A stretch of DNA of 64,000 nt. Origin: Haemonchus contortus (lineage: Eukaryota; Nematoda; Chromadorea; Rhabditida; Trichostrongylidae). Location: NCBI GenBank assembly GCA_000469685.2, contig LS997564.1, forward strand, positions 31,630,843-31,694,842, written 5' to 3'. Shown here one piece after another: positions 24,001 through 33,672 of this stretch; position 1 is the stretch's first letter; each line of letters begins with the position of its first letter. The notes beneath the pieces are model-generated. The model was given only the letters and a program-made list of their open reading frames with translations, searched no databases and had not been told where the DNA came from. A program made the position numbers and the translations under genes.

Positions 24001-26647
24001 TATGTGCTCTGTTAATCCTGTCTCAGGCCCCACCCATCCCAAACTTGTCCCGACCTCTAAGGGTGTTTTCTCCGGTGAAACCAAGTAGCGTGACACACAG
24101 ACATACAAACTTACATACATACATACAAACAAACAGACACACCAAACTTGTGGATTATATATAGTAAGGATTCGGTTAAAGTTAGCATATAATTCAGTTG
24201 ACGCAACTTCAAATGAAACGTTCACAATACATCAAATACATTTGCGCTGACGATGAATCAACTTTCCGAAGATGGCTGGTTGGGCTCAGAATTGCCAAGG
24301 TCAGCCTTTTTTATCCAACTTTTACAGCCCATTATTCGTGTTTTCTATGATTATTAACCTCATTCTCTCTACTAGTTTATGACTGTGCTGCTCCTCATTC
24401 TTCTTTACGTTCTAGTACGTTTCGGACTGGTTTTTCTTGCAACCTCAATAACATTGCTCTCAAGAACTTCTCATTTTATGTTCCTGCCAGAAAACTGGTT
24501 CTGAAGCGGGAATATTCAGGGGTACTGATTAACCAGGTGAAGTGGGCAGTTTCCTTTGAAACAATTAGTCCAATGAGGCAAGAAAGATATTTGTTTGACT
24601 GCTACTTGAGTTTTACTCCAGCTCTGCTAGGTTTTACCAGGGGTTTTCTCTAAGAGATATAGCTCGAAGTGATACGCTTCTGTGGGTGAGCTAGCAGCAA
24701 TCCACTATCTCTCTCCCCCTTCCCCCTGCTTTTACTCTATAAGGTTTGACTTCCTCTCAATTTGACTACTAGCTCCTAGAGCGTACGATAAAGCTCCAAT
24801 CTGAAATCTACGTAAATCTACGCATTGTTTTTCCTGTGAATAAATTATTCCCGATGTTTTAGAATGGTGTCAATCTGATGTCGAATTACGCTCGAGCATG
24901 TGAACGTCGTCGAGAAGCGCTTAACGTTCAACCTGTCTGTGTACCACCACCACGTGTTGCGATGTCTGCCTCCCAGCAGCCAATCAGTGTGAATGTTCGT
25001 GAGCAACATGGTCCCACACCTTCATGTTCTTCTAGTCGGCACGATCTCGGATCGAACTACTCCGATCACAGTGGAAAGGTGGGTTTTCGAATTTTCTTCC
25101 CTTGGACTTAAGTCCTTCCCTAGTTTTTCCTCCCTGGAACAAAAACTTTTCTCCTTAGTGTATCCACAGCTTTTTAAATCAAACAGCAATGAAGCTGGAT
25201 GTTTTTGAATTTAATTTTCTGCTGTCTCAGTTTAACTAAACATAATACTGGTAAAATGGTGTTGTATTGTCTTCTGGAATGTTTGTCAAACAGCTAGCTC
25301 TTTTTTAACAAATTTGTTATTTAGCCATCATCTTTGCAATCGCCCTCGCAAGCCAGTCGTCTTAGCGCTGTATCTACGGAACGTTGCATTAGTGTAGCAA
25401 ATTCAACTGCCATTCATTTTCAAGAGGTGAGTTCCGTTTATTCTTCGTTTATTCCTCTTCCTTTTTCTTTTCTTTTCCTTCTTTTTCCTTCACTCATTTA
25501 AAATCCATATTTATGATTTCTACAACAAACCGCAAACTCATTGATGATCATGCTATCGTACCTGAAAACTAGTGAGAACAGGACAAGTAGCTACTATACC
25601 ATATACAGCTTTTTTCTCTGAGGGCAGTGGTTATGCTAAGGGAATGGTTGGGTTTGAGTTATGCTTGAAGTGGCACCGCTAGTAGATGTTGCACTGTTCA
25701 ATTTTGTACGTGTCAGATAACCATTAGCTGTCATTGTAATGCATAGACAGGTTACAGTGGTTCCCAGTTAGGCTCAGTACATGGTTGTGATAAGACGTAC
25801 TGGAAGTTTCAAATTTTTTTTTGCGGTGACGAGTGTTCGGATATATCTTATGAACTTTCTTGTATTTCAGTATGATGAGCAACCTACCGGTACGATAAAG
25901 CGCGCTCCACTAGATGTGATACGACGAGTTAGTCACTCATCATCTTCAAATGGAGGAGGTCGGTTAATTTGTTAAGTCATTCTAACAGAGCTTTTCTGAG
26001 GATTACTCATTGTCCATTGTCCATCATTTCCTGTGACATGTTATGAGTAAATGCGGATGTGTGCGATTGCACTATAACCTTCAGATAAAGAGAAACTCTG
26101 CTTAATATTTCTTTTCACCTTGCGTCTAGCAGATAAAACTTCGGTCAGCATGAAACATCGAAAATTTCCATTCAGGTACTCCTGACGATGAAGATTCGGA
26201 CGAGGATTTCCCTGCACCGCCACCGGTTCTAAGCAGGACGTCTACCCCGAGTCAGGTACATTTCAAGTCGACTCTGAATTTCTATAGCGAGATTAAATTG
26301 TCTGCTTATTGGCTGACTTTTCCACCAACTTTCTAGTATTGATGTACGCGTTCCAGACCGAGGCTCGTGTTGTCCCAGCAGCTCCTCCGAAACCCCTTCG
26401 ACAATCAATGACATCACCGAATACTTCACCGATGAAGCATCCACCGCCTCAGTGTGTTTCTCCTCCACAAACTTTCAGTCCCATTTCTCAGCCAGGCACG
26501 CCTACCCCAAAGAAGGCACCACCACCTCCACCGCCAAAACGTTCAGAAGCTACTCGAATTGTCACCGCGGTTTCACCACAACCGAATCACATGAGCGATC
26601 TTGAAGCAGCGTTAGCGAGGAGGCGTGAAAAAATCGCACAGAATTGA
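2817..26647 (+). CDS. mig-10: MIG-10 / RIAM / lamellipodin (MRL) adaptor
   Basis: Cytoplasmic adaptor of the MRL family. In C. elegans MIG-10 acts downstream of netrin and Slit receptors to direct actin-based outgrowth and cell migration. Sixteen exons join in one frame: 2817-3018, 7054-7265, 12056-12211, 18672-18758, 19946-20029, 20152-20236, 20582-20692, 20905-21002, 21484-21623, 22052-22163, 24198-24299, 24863-25078, 25325-25426, 25871-25958, 26176-26255, 26357-26647. The product is 721 residues, close to the nematode family size as I recall it. Order: glycine-rich N-terminus, short amphipathic helix, RA domain (about 220-300), PH domain (about 356-463), proline-rich tail. All introns are GT-AG and all phases agree. 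The ATG follows TTTAG directly, so the start may be trans-spliced, or this may be an internal exon of a longer isoform. Confidence 0.95.
3019..7053 (+). other. mig-10: mig-10 intron 1
   Basis: A 4.0 kb intron bounded by GT at 3019 and TTTTTTAG at 7053. It contains the 27 bp-arm perfect inverted repeat at 3506-3565. I see no convincing exon. Small frames at 3643-3885, 3797-3994 and 5537-5821 lack domain signals. Alternative first exons are known for C. elegans mig-10 and could lie here, but I could not recognise one. Confidence 0.7.
3506..3565. repeat. Perfect 27 bp-arm inverted repeat
   Basis: Positions 3506-3532 are the exact reverse complement of 3539-3565, separated by a 6 base loop CTGTCA. 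Complementarity stops sharply on both sides. It lies in mig-10 intron 1. Such a perfect palindrome is either recent or kept by gene conversion; a solo foldback element is possible, but no target duplication was identified. Confidence 0.9.
7054..12211 (+). other. mig-10: mig-10 exons 2-3 and intron 2: N-terminal helix and Ser-rich linker
   Basis: Exon 2 (7054-7265) encodes [19 protein letters not shown], an amphipathic leucine-patterned helix in the position where RIAM and lamellipodin carry their talin-binding helix; the functional match is an inference. It is followed by a Ser/Gly linker. Exon 3 (12056-12211) follows TTTTCAG and encodes a Ser/Asp-rich 52-residue linker with [14 protein letters not shown] and HTPSPTQ, the latter a possible proline-directed phosphorylation site. 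Between them is a 4.8 kb intron (7266-12055) in which I see no further exon. It includes a loose inverted repeat around 11632-11728 with TACCGTA / TACGGTA cores. Confidence 0.85.
15118..15290 (+). mobile_element. tRNA-derived SINE, head portion
   Basis: The sequence GGAAGGTGGTGTAGTGGCAA (A-box-like) is followed by GGTGCACTACGACCC and a degenerate B box (GATAGAATCACGG), then a body matching the other copies (CCAGCCTTCCATCCCTCC). The 3' tail block is missing, so this copy is truncated or interrupted near 15290. A further B-box-like fragment, AGGATCGAATCCAGC, follows at 15298. Confidence 0.6.
17883..18172 (+). mobile_element. tRNA-derived SINE, full-length copy
   Basis: This is the clearest copy. 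It has an A-box-like GTGGTGTAGTGCCAAGTGG, then GGCGCACTATTACACGCGC, a B-box-like GGGATCGAATCCCAGATTG about 50 bp downstream, a body with CCAGCCCAGGACTTCCATC, and a tail with GAAGTCGAATGCAGGGCGC, CGGGGATGGTTGACGCC and AAAGACTTTTCT. Spacing of the A-like and B-like boxes agrees with an RNA polymerase III internal promoter of tRNA origin. It lies in mig-10 intron 3, in the sense orientation. Confidence 0.78.
18672..20692 (+). other. mig-10: mig-10 exons 4-7: coiled helix and RA domain
   Basis: Exon 4 (18672-18758) encodes [20 protein letters not shown], the charged helix that precedes the Ras-association domain in MRL proteins. The RA domain is carried by exon 5 (19946-20029, [26 protein letters not shown]), exon 6 (20152-20236, [20 protein letters not shown]) and exon 7 (20582-20692, [16 protein letters not shown]). 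Acidic loop, helix and DERWTVAD pattern match the MRL RA fold. In the family, helix plus RA binds Ras/Rap GTPases. Every intron is GT-AG and in phase. Confidence 0.93.
22560..23640 (+). repeat. Nested tandem array, ~127 bp unit with 21 bp CCGCCCAC sub-modules
   Basis: A marker GCCGCATCCCAGAACGTTTC (one copy altered) recurs at about 22845, 22971, 23098, 23203, 23351, 23478 and 23605. Intervals are 126, 127, 105, 148, 127 and 127 bp. The exceptions differ from 127 by minus or plus about 21 bp, the length of a sub-module of the type CCCGCCCACTTNNGTGCCAG. Each unit also carries ATAAATTTTTGATCTAAGCT and a TGACCACATTTGTTCTTTT block. A degenerate unit precedes the array. Long minus-strand open frames here come from units that are stop-free in several frames and are not genes. 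Confidence 0.9.
23641..24160 (+). repeat. Degenerate array end and ACATACATACAAACAAACAGACA tail
   Basis: Beyond the regular units, scattered CCGCCCA motifs continue (for example 23676-23690, 23825-23835, 23947-23985), including a small palindrome around 23675-23697 where CCCCGCCCAC meets GTGGGCGGGG. The stretch ends in a (ACAT/AAAC)n tract at about 24098-24142 followed by TATATATAGTAAGGATT. A microsatellite-like tail plus an AT-rich ATAGTAAG terminus resembles the 3' end of many invertebrate non-LTR or non-autonomous elements, so array and tail may be one insertion in the mig-10 intron. No reverse-transcriptase coding is seen. Confidence 0.6.
24863..26647 (+). other. mig-10: mig-10 exons 12-16: Ser/Pro-rich C-terminal tail with EVH1 ligand
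   Basis: Exon 12 (24863-25078) continues the post-PH helix ([14 protein letters not shown]) and opens a low-complexity tail. Exons 13 (25325-25426) and 14 (25871-25958) are Ser-rich. Exon 15 (26176-26255) encodes [16 protein letters not shown], whose FPAPP (about residues 610-614) fits the FPxPP consensus bound by Ena/VASP EVH1 domains; MIG-10 is known to work with UNC-34/Ena. Exon 16 (26357-26647) contains [15 protein letters not shown], a profilin/SH3-type proline run, and ends [15 protein letters not shown] before TGA at 26645-26647. Confidence 0.92.
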
Positions 26648-27215
26648 GTATTTATTGGTAATTATTCAATTTTTTTACATGTTAGTCCAGCGAAGTATGC
26701 TTGACAACTTGTCATTTCTTCAAATCTATGCTCAATTCTGTGCAGTAATTCCGTGATGAGAATATCTGCCATAGATATCATTTCTTGTTCATCTCTGTTG
26801 TTTCTTCTTCCTATTCCTTGCGACTTTTTCCACTGGCCCTAAACTCCAGTTCGCTGCTTTCTTTATGTGCTATGTACGATTTCCCAACGTCTTTTCTTAT
26901 AACGTCACTGTCGCTTATTTTACTTCTCCTACTGATTCCTCATCCATGCCATGTCAATTCTCTCGTAATCTAACTGTCATCTATCTTCTGCTCGTTTGTA
27001 ACATTATATTTGGTGTTCATGTTCATCATTTTAATCATTGATTGCCGGTGTACCTTCTTCTGATGATTAACGACGACATTTTGAGGTCAGTAACATTGTT
27101 CCATGGAAACTACGTATTTGACCAGTATACCTTGCGGACACATGTTCAACATGTAGCGCCCCATTTGTGGGGATCTTCAAAAAATTGATAATTTATGTGT
27201 GTAATAAAGATTCTA
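26648..27215 (+). terminator. mig-10: Probable mig-10 3' UTR with polyadenylation signal
   Basis: After the mig-10 stop the sequence is T-rich with no coding exon. An AATAAA hexamer lies at 27203-27208, about 560 bp past the stop, in an AT-rich context followed by GATTCTATCAG. This is the best candidate poly(A) signal on the plus strand before the next exons. Cleavage would fall near 27220. Confidence 0.45.
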
Positions 27216-27710
27216 TCAGTTATGACTAGTCTACTAGAAGATTGTGGTTGTGGCTACTGCTACCTTGGGTTATGTATTTGGTGGTGTCGGGGAACAGAGT
27301 GCTTAGCTTGTCTGATGTTTTGATATTTTCCGTGTAGTGTATTAAAAGCTTGGTGCCTCTCCTAATATATCAATACTTGAAATAAGGCCAAGACTGCTGA
27401 GTGATCGGCAATTTTCTTCAAAATCAATTTACTAAGCTAGTTTTGAATCACAAACTGCATTGTTCAAGAGTTCGCATTTCTGTTCTTACATTCCTGGGTC
27501 TTCTCTTTCCCTTTTGTTATGATTTCGGGCCATATCAAATCCATTTGAATGGTGGCCATATGCAGATGGTCAATTTTACGCACTCACAGAACATGCTTTC
27601 TCTCCCGAACGTTGTGTGCCCAAATGCGGTGGCATGTTTCCTGCAGTAATTTTATAATTCCATCCTTTGGTGTCCCTGTGTCACCAATACTGAGATGAAT
27701 CGTTTTCCAG

Positions 27711-28595
27711 AGGTCCAAAAACCCTGAGAATGAGGATCTGAATGAGCATTCACCTAAGAAAGTTTTGAATTTAGCGTTGCAAAGAGATGAAGTTTTTTGT
27801 TTTTTTCTGTTCCGGTAGGGCTCCCATAGTTCTAAAAGACCATGGTCAGCCTCTAAGTCATTGGGAGCAGGCTCATCGTCGCATGCTTCTGGAATGGTTA
27901 ATCCAGTGATGAAAGACAAGGAGGAGCAGCTTTTAGATGCAATTGTGGGTCAGAGTCTTCTTTCATTAGTCAGTTGAAAGCGTTATCAGAGATATTAATG
28001 TGACAAAAAGGGCCTAAACATGGATCCCTACAACTATTGTGTGCGGTTTTAGCGAGGGAATATAAGCTTTTGCTGAGCGGAAAGGGAATAAAACGAGGCA
28101 GATGGGAGTAAGGATTGAGGTTTCAACTTTTACAAAGCATTGGTAACTGCATGACCAGTTTGTTTTCGCAGCCGAAACAAGCCTGTAGCGCCAACGAAGA
28201 AGAATCCAAAGCAAGTGTACTCATGAACCTCAAAAGGCTCAGATATACAGGACTACTAGGTGGCATCCCTAGCCACTTTCTCACTTCCCCTCATAGCTCT
28301 TCAATGGTTTCACAAGGTCAATGGATAGGATAGAACGCTCGGTGCTGATTCATCCTCCAAAAATTTCGCTGTGTAGTCGTTTTTCATTTGGGGTCATAGT
28401 AACATCTGAAACGCTTACTTGTTCTATGAAGTGGCTTACACGGGAATAACAGAGCCAGAAGACCTGTCATTGCCAGCAGAAGGTTCAGTTCACTTAGCTC
28501 ATACCGATATATGTATGTGTAGAGGTGACAGGGTACTTCTACTCAAATTCCCGGAGAAAGGTTACCACATCCGTATGTGCAGTGTGGCCATTTAA
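27711..28595 (+). CDS. Unidentified gene between mig-10 and mrt-2 (partial model)
   Basis: I do not recognise this product. Coding-like blocks in compatible phase: 27711-27761 after TTTTCCAG (RSKNPENEDLNEHSPKK); 27819-27944 after a T-rich tract ending GGTAG (Ser-rich, then KDKEEQLLDAI); 28172-28214 after GTTTTCGCAG (PKQACSANEEESKA); and 28432 onward (AYTGITEPEDLSLPAEG), whose frame stays open through RGDRVLLLKFPEKGYHI to a stop at 28593-28595. No start codon was identified, and the GTTTTG and GTGGGT donors are weak. It lies on the same strand as both neighbours, about 370 bp before the mrt-2 start, so a shared polycistronic transcript is possible. The mix of good acceptors and continuous phase supports a real gene, but boundaries are provisional. 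Confidence 0.35.
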
Positions 28596-28964
28596 AATTT
28601 GGAATAATGTAGTTATTAGTATCAATATTCTATTATACAACTCTCTTCCGTGTTTTGATATAAAAGATGATTTACACCGTTCAGCTCGCCACGGCCAATT
28701 GTTTAGAATTCGTTGACGTGTTCCTAAACGGGACTAATCAGCACAATAACATTTGTTCTTTACTAATTCTCACCGCTACCAAGTCTAAGATACTAAAAGG
28801 TCAGGATAAATAGTATTCAGAGTAGATGATAATCCACGTACTTACTAGCTCCTTGGTTTTCACTTACTGCTATTACTGCTATATGGGAAGTAATCGAGGT
28901 TCTAACATATGAACATGGTGTAATAAATAATTTGAAGTGATATGACCACTTTGCTAGGTAGAGA

Positions 28965-31900
28965 ATGCAGATGGCGGCAGGGGACGCTCGTACAAATCAG
29001 ATCCACGTACTAGAACTGAAAAAGGCGCATGTCCGAGACTTGGCCAGTATAATCAAGGCGATATCTTTTCGCGAGGTAGGCTCGGTATTAAATGCAGAGT
29101 TCGTGTTATAGTAATTCGTGGTGTGGACAAACAACCTATAAGACTATTTTGAATATCTCATCTGGTCAAGTAACTCAATTCAGTTGCCTACTTTTAGAAT
29201 GCCACATTTCAAGCAACCCCTCAGGGTATGCGAATTCTGGTCGATGACCATCATTGCCAGCAAGTAAGTCACCATTTTATACGAAGGAACAAGAGGCAGT
29301 ACTCTTTTTTTAGCCATTAGCTCTATGTAAAAAGTAGTAGTGGACACCAGGAAGTCATTTTAAATACCCGCGTATTCGATTTTTATGCTCTCGAATGTCG
29401 AGCCCATCATAAACGATAAAATCGGGGCCAACGGACGAACAGGTTCATCAAATATGTTTTTCCTAGCACTCTTACTCCATTTACAACTCACTAATGAAAG
29501 TAGAACCAGCTGGAGAGACGACTGACGCTGGGTTCGATCCACTGATTGTAATCGCGTCAGCTATGTCAGCTATGTCAACAGTGTGATGCTCCGATTTTCG
29601 GTGGATTGAGTTGTGAAAAGAGCTAGCATCCGAAGTTCCTTTGACCATGCCATAACTAGTATCGCTTATTGGATGGCGGTAAGGAAGCGGAATAGAGTCA
29701 TCCTGGTTGTACCTACTACCATACATATCTAAGGTAATTTTTACTGCTGAATCCTATTTCAGGCGATCGCTTATTTATCGAATGATTTGTTTTCAAGTTT
29801 CACTCTACGCGAACGATCTGTTCACTTCAGGATTCCTCTTCGTGTCATAACGGTATGGTAAGGCCACTCTTTCTAGAATGAAATAGGCACGAGGGTCGTG
29901 CAATGTGTCCTCCGTGTCCTCTTTTTACCATTTTGGGAGGGAGCTAGTCCAGCTATCTTTGCGGATGAAAGTACCGATTAAGGCTTCTAGGTGAATTTTT
30001 GATTCGAGTAAGTGTTTCCCTCAACATTTATCTACTTACGCTACTAGCATCCCGTAGCTCATTTGCTCTCTTTTGGTTTTGTGATATATGTCATCAGAAT
30101 TATCTCATCTACGCTTTCACCACCAATACTACGTCCAAGGGACCGTGCTCTACACCACGTCCATTATGCTTAACATTTTTGTTTGTGCAAGACTCTACTG
30201 AATCAGATAGAAGGGCACGCGATTTTTACTTGATTACTTTTACTAATTCACCATACTAATAAAATCGAAATTATAGGATTGCATAAGTATGCATACGAGT
30301 TCTGGAGCTACTCTGAAGATGACGTATGACGGTGCTGGTGAACCGGTCGTAATTATTCTCGAAGAAGACGGGATTGTTTTTGACATAAATGTAAAAACTC
30401 TAACAACAGAAGAGGTATGTCACTACTTTTTTGTGGCCTATTCCGATTGACTGAGTATTGAGCATTCAGAAGGGGTGTGGCTGCGTAACATCGTTTGATT
30501 GTAGTTTTCGAAAATTCAGAGTCACAAGTGAGGTTGTGGGGAAAACTGGCTGAAGACGGAGATATTGAAGTTATGGGATCTAAGGTTGTAACACAGTCGC
30601 AAGCTTCTCTTGCCCCATCGTTGCCTTGAACGCCGCGAGCGGTGCATATTCCATAAGCTTTCAAGTCTCAGATATCAATAATTTTCTTTTAAGGTACTCG
30701 ATTTCGAATTCGATGCCGATGATGTGACTTTTCAAGTCATTATGAAGTCTTACATGTTGAAAGAAGCTATAAAGGTGTGTGTATCCCTTATATTACGTTT
30801 TTTTTGAGTTATTGGTAGTATCTTGCCGCGAAGCAAATTGCGAGTTTGTCCTTACTATTGTGTACCGGTTTTCTGTCTCCTATGGAAAACCTCTGCTAAA
30901 AGGGCGAGGAGTAGAGGGCTTACTCCGAACCGAATTCGGGAAAAATTCTTGTCGCGCAGGTGTACCAGTAGATTAAATGAATTTTCTTTGTGAAATCCAC
31001 TAATTTTGTGGCAGAATTTTTAAGAACGTAGATAATTTTGATATATCTTGTTCTGAAAAACTCTCCACTTCCACCAATCAATATCATTGCAGGAACTAGA
31101 TGCCAGCAGCTCAACGGTAACGCTTAGTGTCAGCAGTGATGAACTATCTTTAACCACAACTGGTGAAATCGGAAAAGCGGTGGTAATTATGTTCTTTTTC
31201 TGGTGTAAAATTTAACGGATAACTTTTCTCTGGTGGCAAACCATCCGTTTTGTGATCTTTATCTCCATATGAACTGAATCTCATGCTGACATTTGAACAA
31301 AATCGTAGAGGCGTTTGAATGCATACCTATTCTGTGCAGTAAAAGTGGGGCCAATTGAAGTTTTTTTACAAAAAACTTTTGTATAGCTTTATCTTATAGG
31401 AAGGTTTTCTATCCTTTTTTGCGAATTTAGTTGAAATTAACCCTCCCCCCCTATTCCGAAGGGATGAAACGGCGTGTAGCACTCTTGTTGGGAGTGTCAC
31501 TACCTAATGTCTCTAGAGCACGACGTTATTATAGAGCTTATTGACTTGTGGAATAAGCGCACTGGAGTGTTTCCATCTGTGCTCCCAATTGAACAAACGT
31601 CTTGGTGGCTTGCATACCTTAACTTGTTACTTTTCCGGTTATTCCTCTGCTTTTACAGACGAGGTTTCCTCGTCATTCCGATCAAATTGAACGATTGGAA
31701 TGTACCGAACCGGTCGTCCATCAGTATCCCGTGAATCTTATCAGGCAAATGACTGCAGCGTTTGCGATCGCTAGTAAGGTAAGAGTCCTTTTGTGTTGAT
31801 GGAGGTCTTTTGTTGCTGCCGACTCATCTGTTTGTGTGTCTTCAACACAGAGCAAAACTTCTTGTTTACTTTTCATTTAGTGCTTAGGGTCTTTTTTGCT

Positions 31901-33033
31901 GCATTTAACTATTCAGTCAAAGTTTAAAGTGAAGATTATGCGACTAGTGAACAAGTTGTTCCTTAAAACCAGTTCAAGTCGCTCAAGTGAAGCATGGACT
32001 TATTTGATGGCATCGGCGTAGCTGGCGATTTGGAAGAATTTTATTTTGTTGTCGGGGCGTTTTCTTTTGTAGGAAATCGTGTGAAAGCTTCGTGTAAGTA
32101 AAAAATCACAACACTAAAAGGATGTTGCTCTTGCTTTTCTCACTTAGTAAGATGATTTTTTGCACCTGAGAAGCTTTGACAGCTTTAAATTACTATCCGA
32201 TATGGAAGATATTTCAATCAGAAAAAAAGTTCGATCAGATTATGGAAACGGAGTTTTCTTGACTAGACTGAAAATCGTGGCCCAGTGACAGTGTGGGAAT
32301 CATTAGACGAGATAATTCTTTTAGGTAACACTGCGATGCGATTCTCGTGGTGTATTGTCCGCGCAGTTCATTGTAGAACAAGCTGAGCGGAAGCAAGTCC
32401 ATATAGAATTCTATGTAAGTTGTTTCTTTTTTTGGAAAAAGAGGAATCCAAAGTTTCCAAAGAATAAATTTTGAAAAAAGTCCATTTTTCTTCGATAAAC
32501 CTTACTCTTGTTCGTTTCTGCTTACCGGCAACTGATTTTCCTCATTGTCTATTACAAACATTTGCATAGGGCCTTTTATGGGAAGTGAAGCTGCAACCCT
32601 AACTTGGGCTTCCTGACGGCGTGCTTGCCAATGAATACATCGCTATTATGAGCTGCCCTCAGCTCCCATTGCACATGCTCTAGAACATGGGTTTGACTGC
32701 AGTATAAATGTGCTTCAAGAGCACTAATGGGTGTGCCTGGGGTTACAATCGTATGGTGAATATGCATCGTGCCATGGAAACTTCAGATAAAAATACACTT
32801 TGGGGTAGATTCCCATCCCGCTTAAGGGCAGATGTTTTGTCCCTAGTTTAGCACCCATCTGGCATTTGAGAAAACTTAGGAAAGTACGCTAGGCAAGCAC
32901 TCAAATTCCTGAGAACCGCTCAGAGAAAAAGATTGCTTTCGTGATCAGTTTTGAAGATTAAGGTTAGCTAGCGAAGGCCAGCATTGACCACTTACCTTTT
33001 ATATTTCAGTGTGTTCCATTTATTGACGATTGA
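28965..33033 (+). CDS. mrt-2: MRT-2 / RAD1 checkpoint clamp subunit
   Basis: RAD1 subunit of the nuclear 9-1-1 clamp (RAD9-HUS1-RAD1), loaded at damaged DNA to activate ATR-type checkpoint signalling; worm MRT-2 is also needed for telomere replication. Nine exons join in frame: 28971-29075 (or from the ATG at 28965), 29198-29263, 29763-29852, 30277-30414, 30694-30774, 31093-31182, 31659-31778, 32325-32414, 33010-33033. The product is 267 residues from 28971, the usual nematode size as I recall it. Conserved blocks: NATFQATPQGMRILVDD, SVHFRIPLRVITDCISM, YDGAGEPVVIILEEDG, DSRGVLSAQFIVEQAE and C-terminal CVPFIDD. All introns are phase 0, GT-AG. TAG lies just before GAGAATG, so trans-splicing is plausible. 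Confidence 0.95.
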
Positions 33034-33611
33034 AGCGGGCCAATATCGATCATGGATCTCCATAACATCCATTCTCATGGTTAACCGGTAGTTGTTTTTT
33101 GTTTTCTGTTGATATAAGTTGTTATTGAGCCAGCTATCGATTGTTTTGCCTTTGGTATGTCACCCTCACGAATTTTTGCCCATACAAAGTAATTTTTGTT
33201 CCTCTTACTTGTTGGTCTGGCTCAGAGTCTTCTTTTTGCAGTCACAGATAAATATTTGGATCTAGGTGAAGATCACTTTTCATCAAACTGGGAAAGAAAA
33301 GCAAAGGCTGATTAGGACTTCTTCCAGTACCACTCATTCACTTTCAGTAGAAGCATGGGAATCGAAAACGCATTCACTGAGACCATTCTATGAATAGTTG
33401 ATGTTTGATTGGGAATTCCCTTGTCCTCAAACGTGATAGGTACTCTTCTAAACAGCTGGAAGCCTCGTGGATTAGGGTCCGATGCCTAGTTAAGTCGCAC
33501 GCTTCGCCACGATGGCGCCACAACTCGTCTACAATTCGATACAACTGTCCTCATTAGTGTGTTTCCTGCAGATTGCTCGTCCGGGATTTATCTGCTAATG
33601 TAGCACTTTAA

Positions 33612-33672
33612 ATATAATTATAAATAATAATAATAATGGTAATAATAATAATAATAATAATGATAATAATAA
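33612..33672. repeat. (AAT)n microsatellite
   Basis: An interrupted AAT/AATAAT tract of about 60 bp (ATAATAATAATAATGG, then further AAT units and TGATAATAATAAAT), just downstream of mrt-2. The poly-isoleucine open frame on the minus strand is a product of this tract. Confidence 0.9.

Larger units (their letters stand above)
20905..24299 (+). other. mig-10: mig-10 exons 8-11: RA-PH linker and PH domain
   Basis: Exon 8 (20905-21002) encodes the linker [20 protein letters not shown]. The PH domain spans exon 9 (21484-21623, [19 protein letters not shown] then [15 protein letters not shown]), exon 10 (22052-22163, [19 protein letters not shown] then [14 protein letters not shown]) and exon 11 (24198-24299, [18 protein letters not shown]). 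The basic KSWKKHFF strand and the invariant tryptophan of the C-terminal helix ([12 protein letters not shown]) are present, so phosphoinositide membrane binding is likely preserved. The intron between exons 10 and 11 holds the tandem array at 22560-24160. Confidence 0.95.

Noticed and set aside
27584..27919. 111-codon minus-strand frame overlapping the unidentified plus-strand exons
   Set aside because: Plus-strand blocks have acceptors and consistent phase; the minus frame crosses their introns without splice support.
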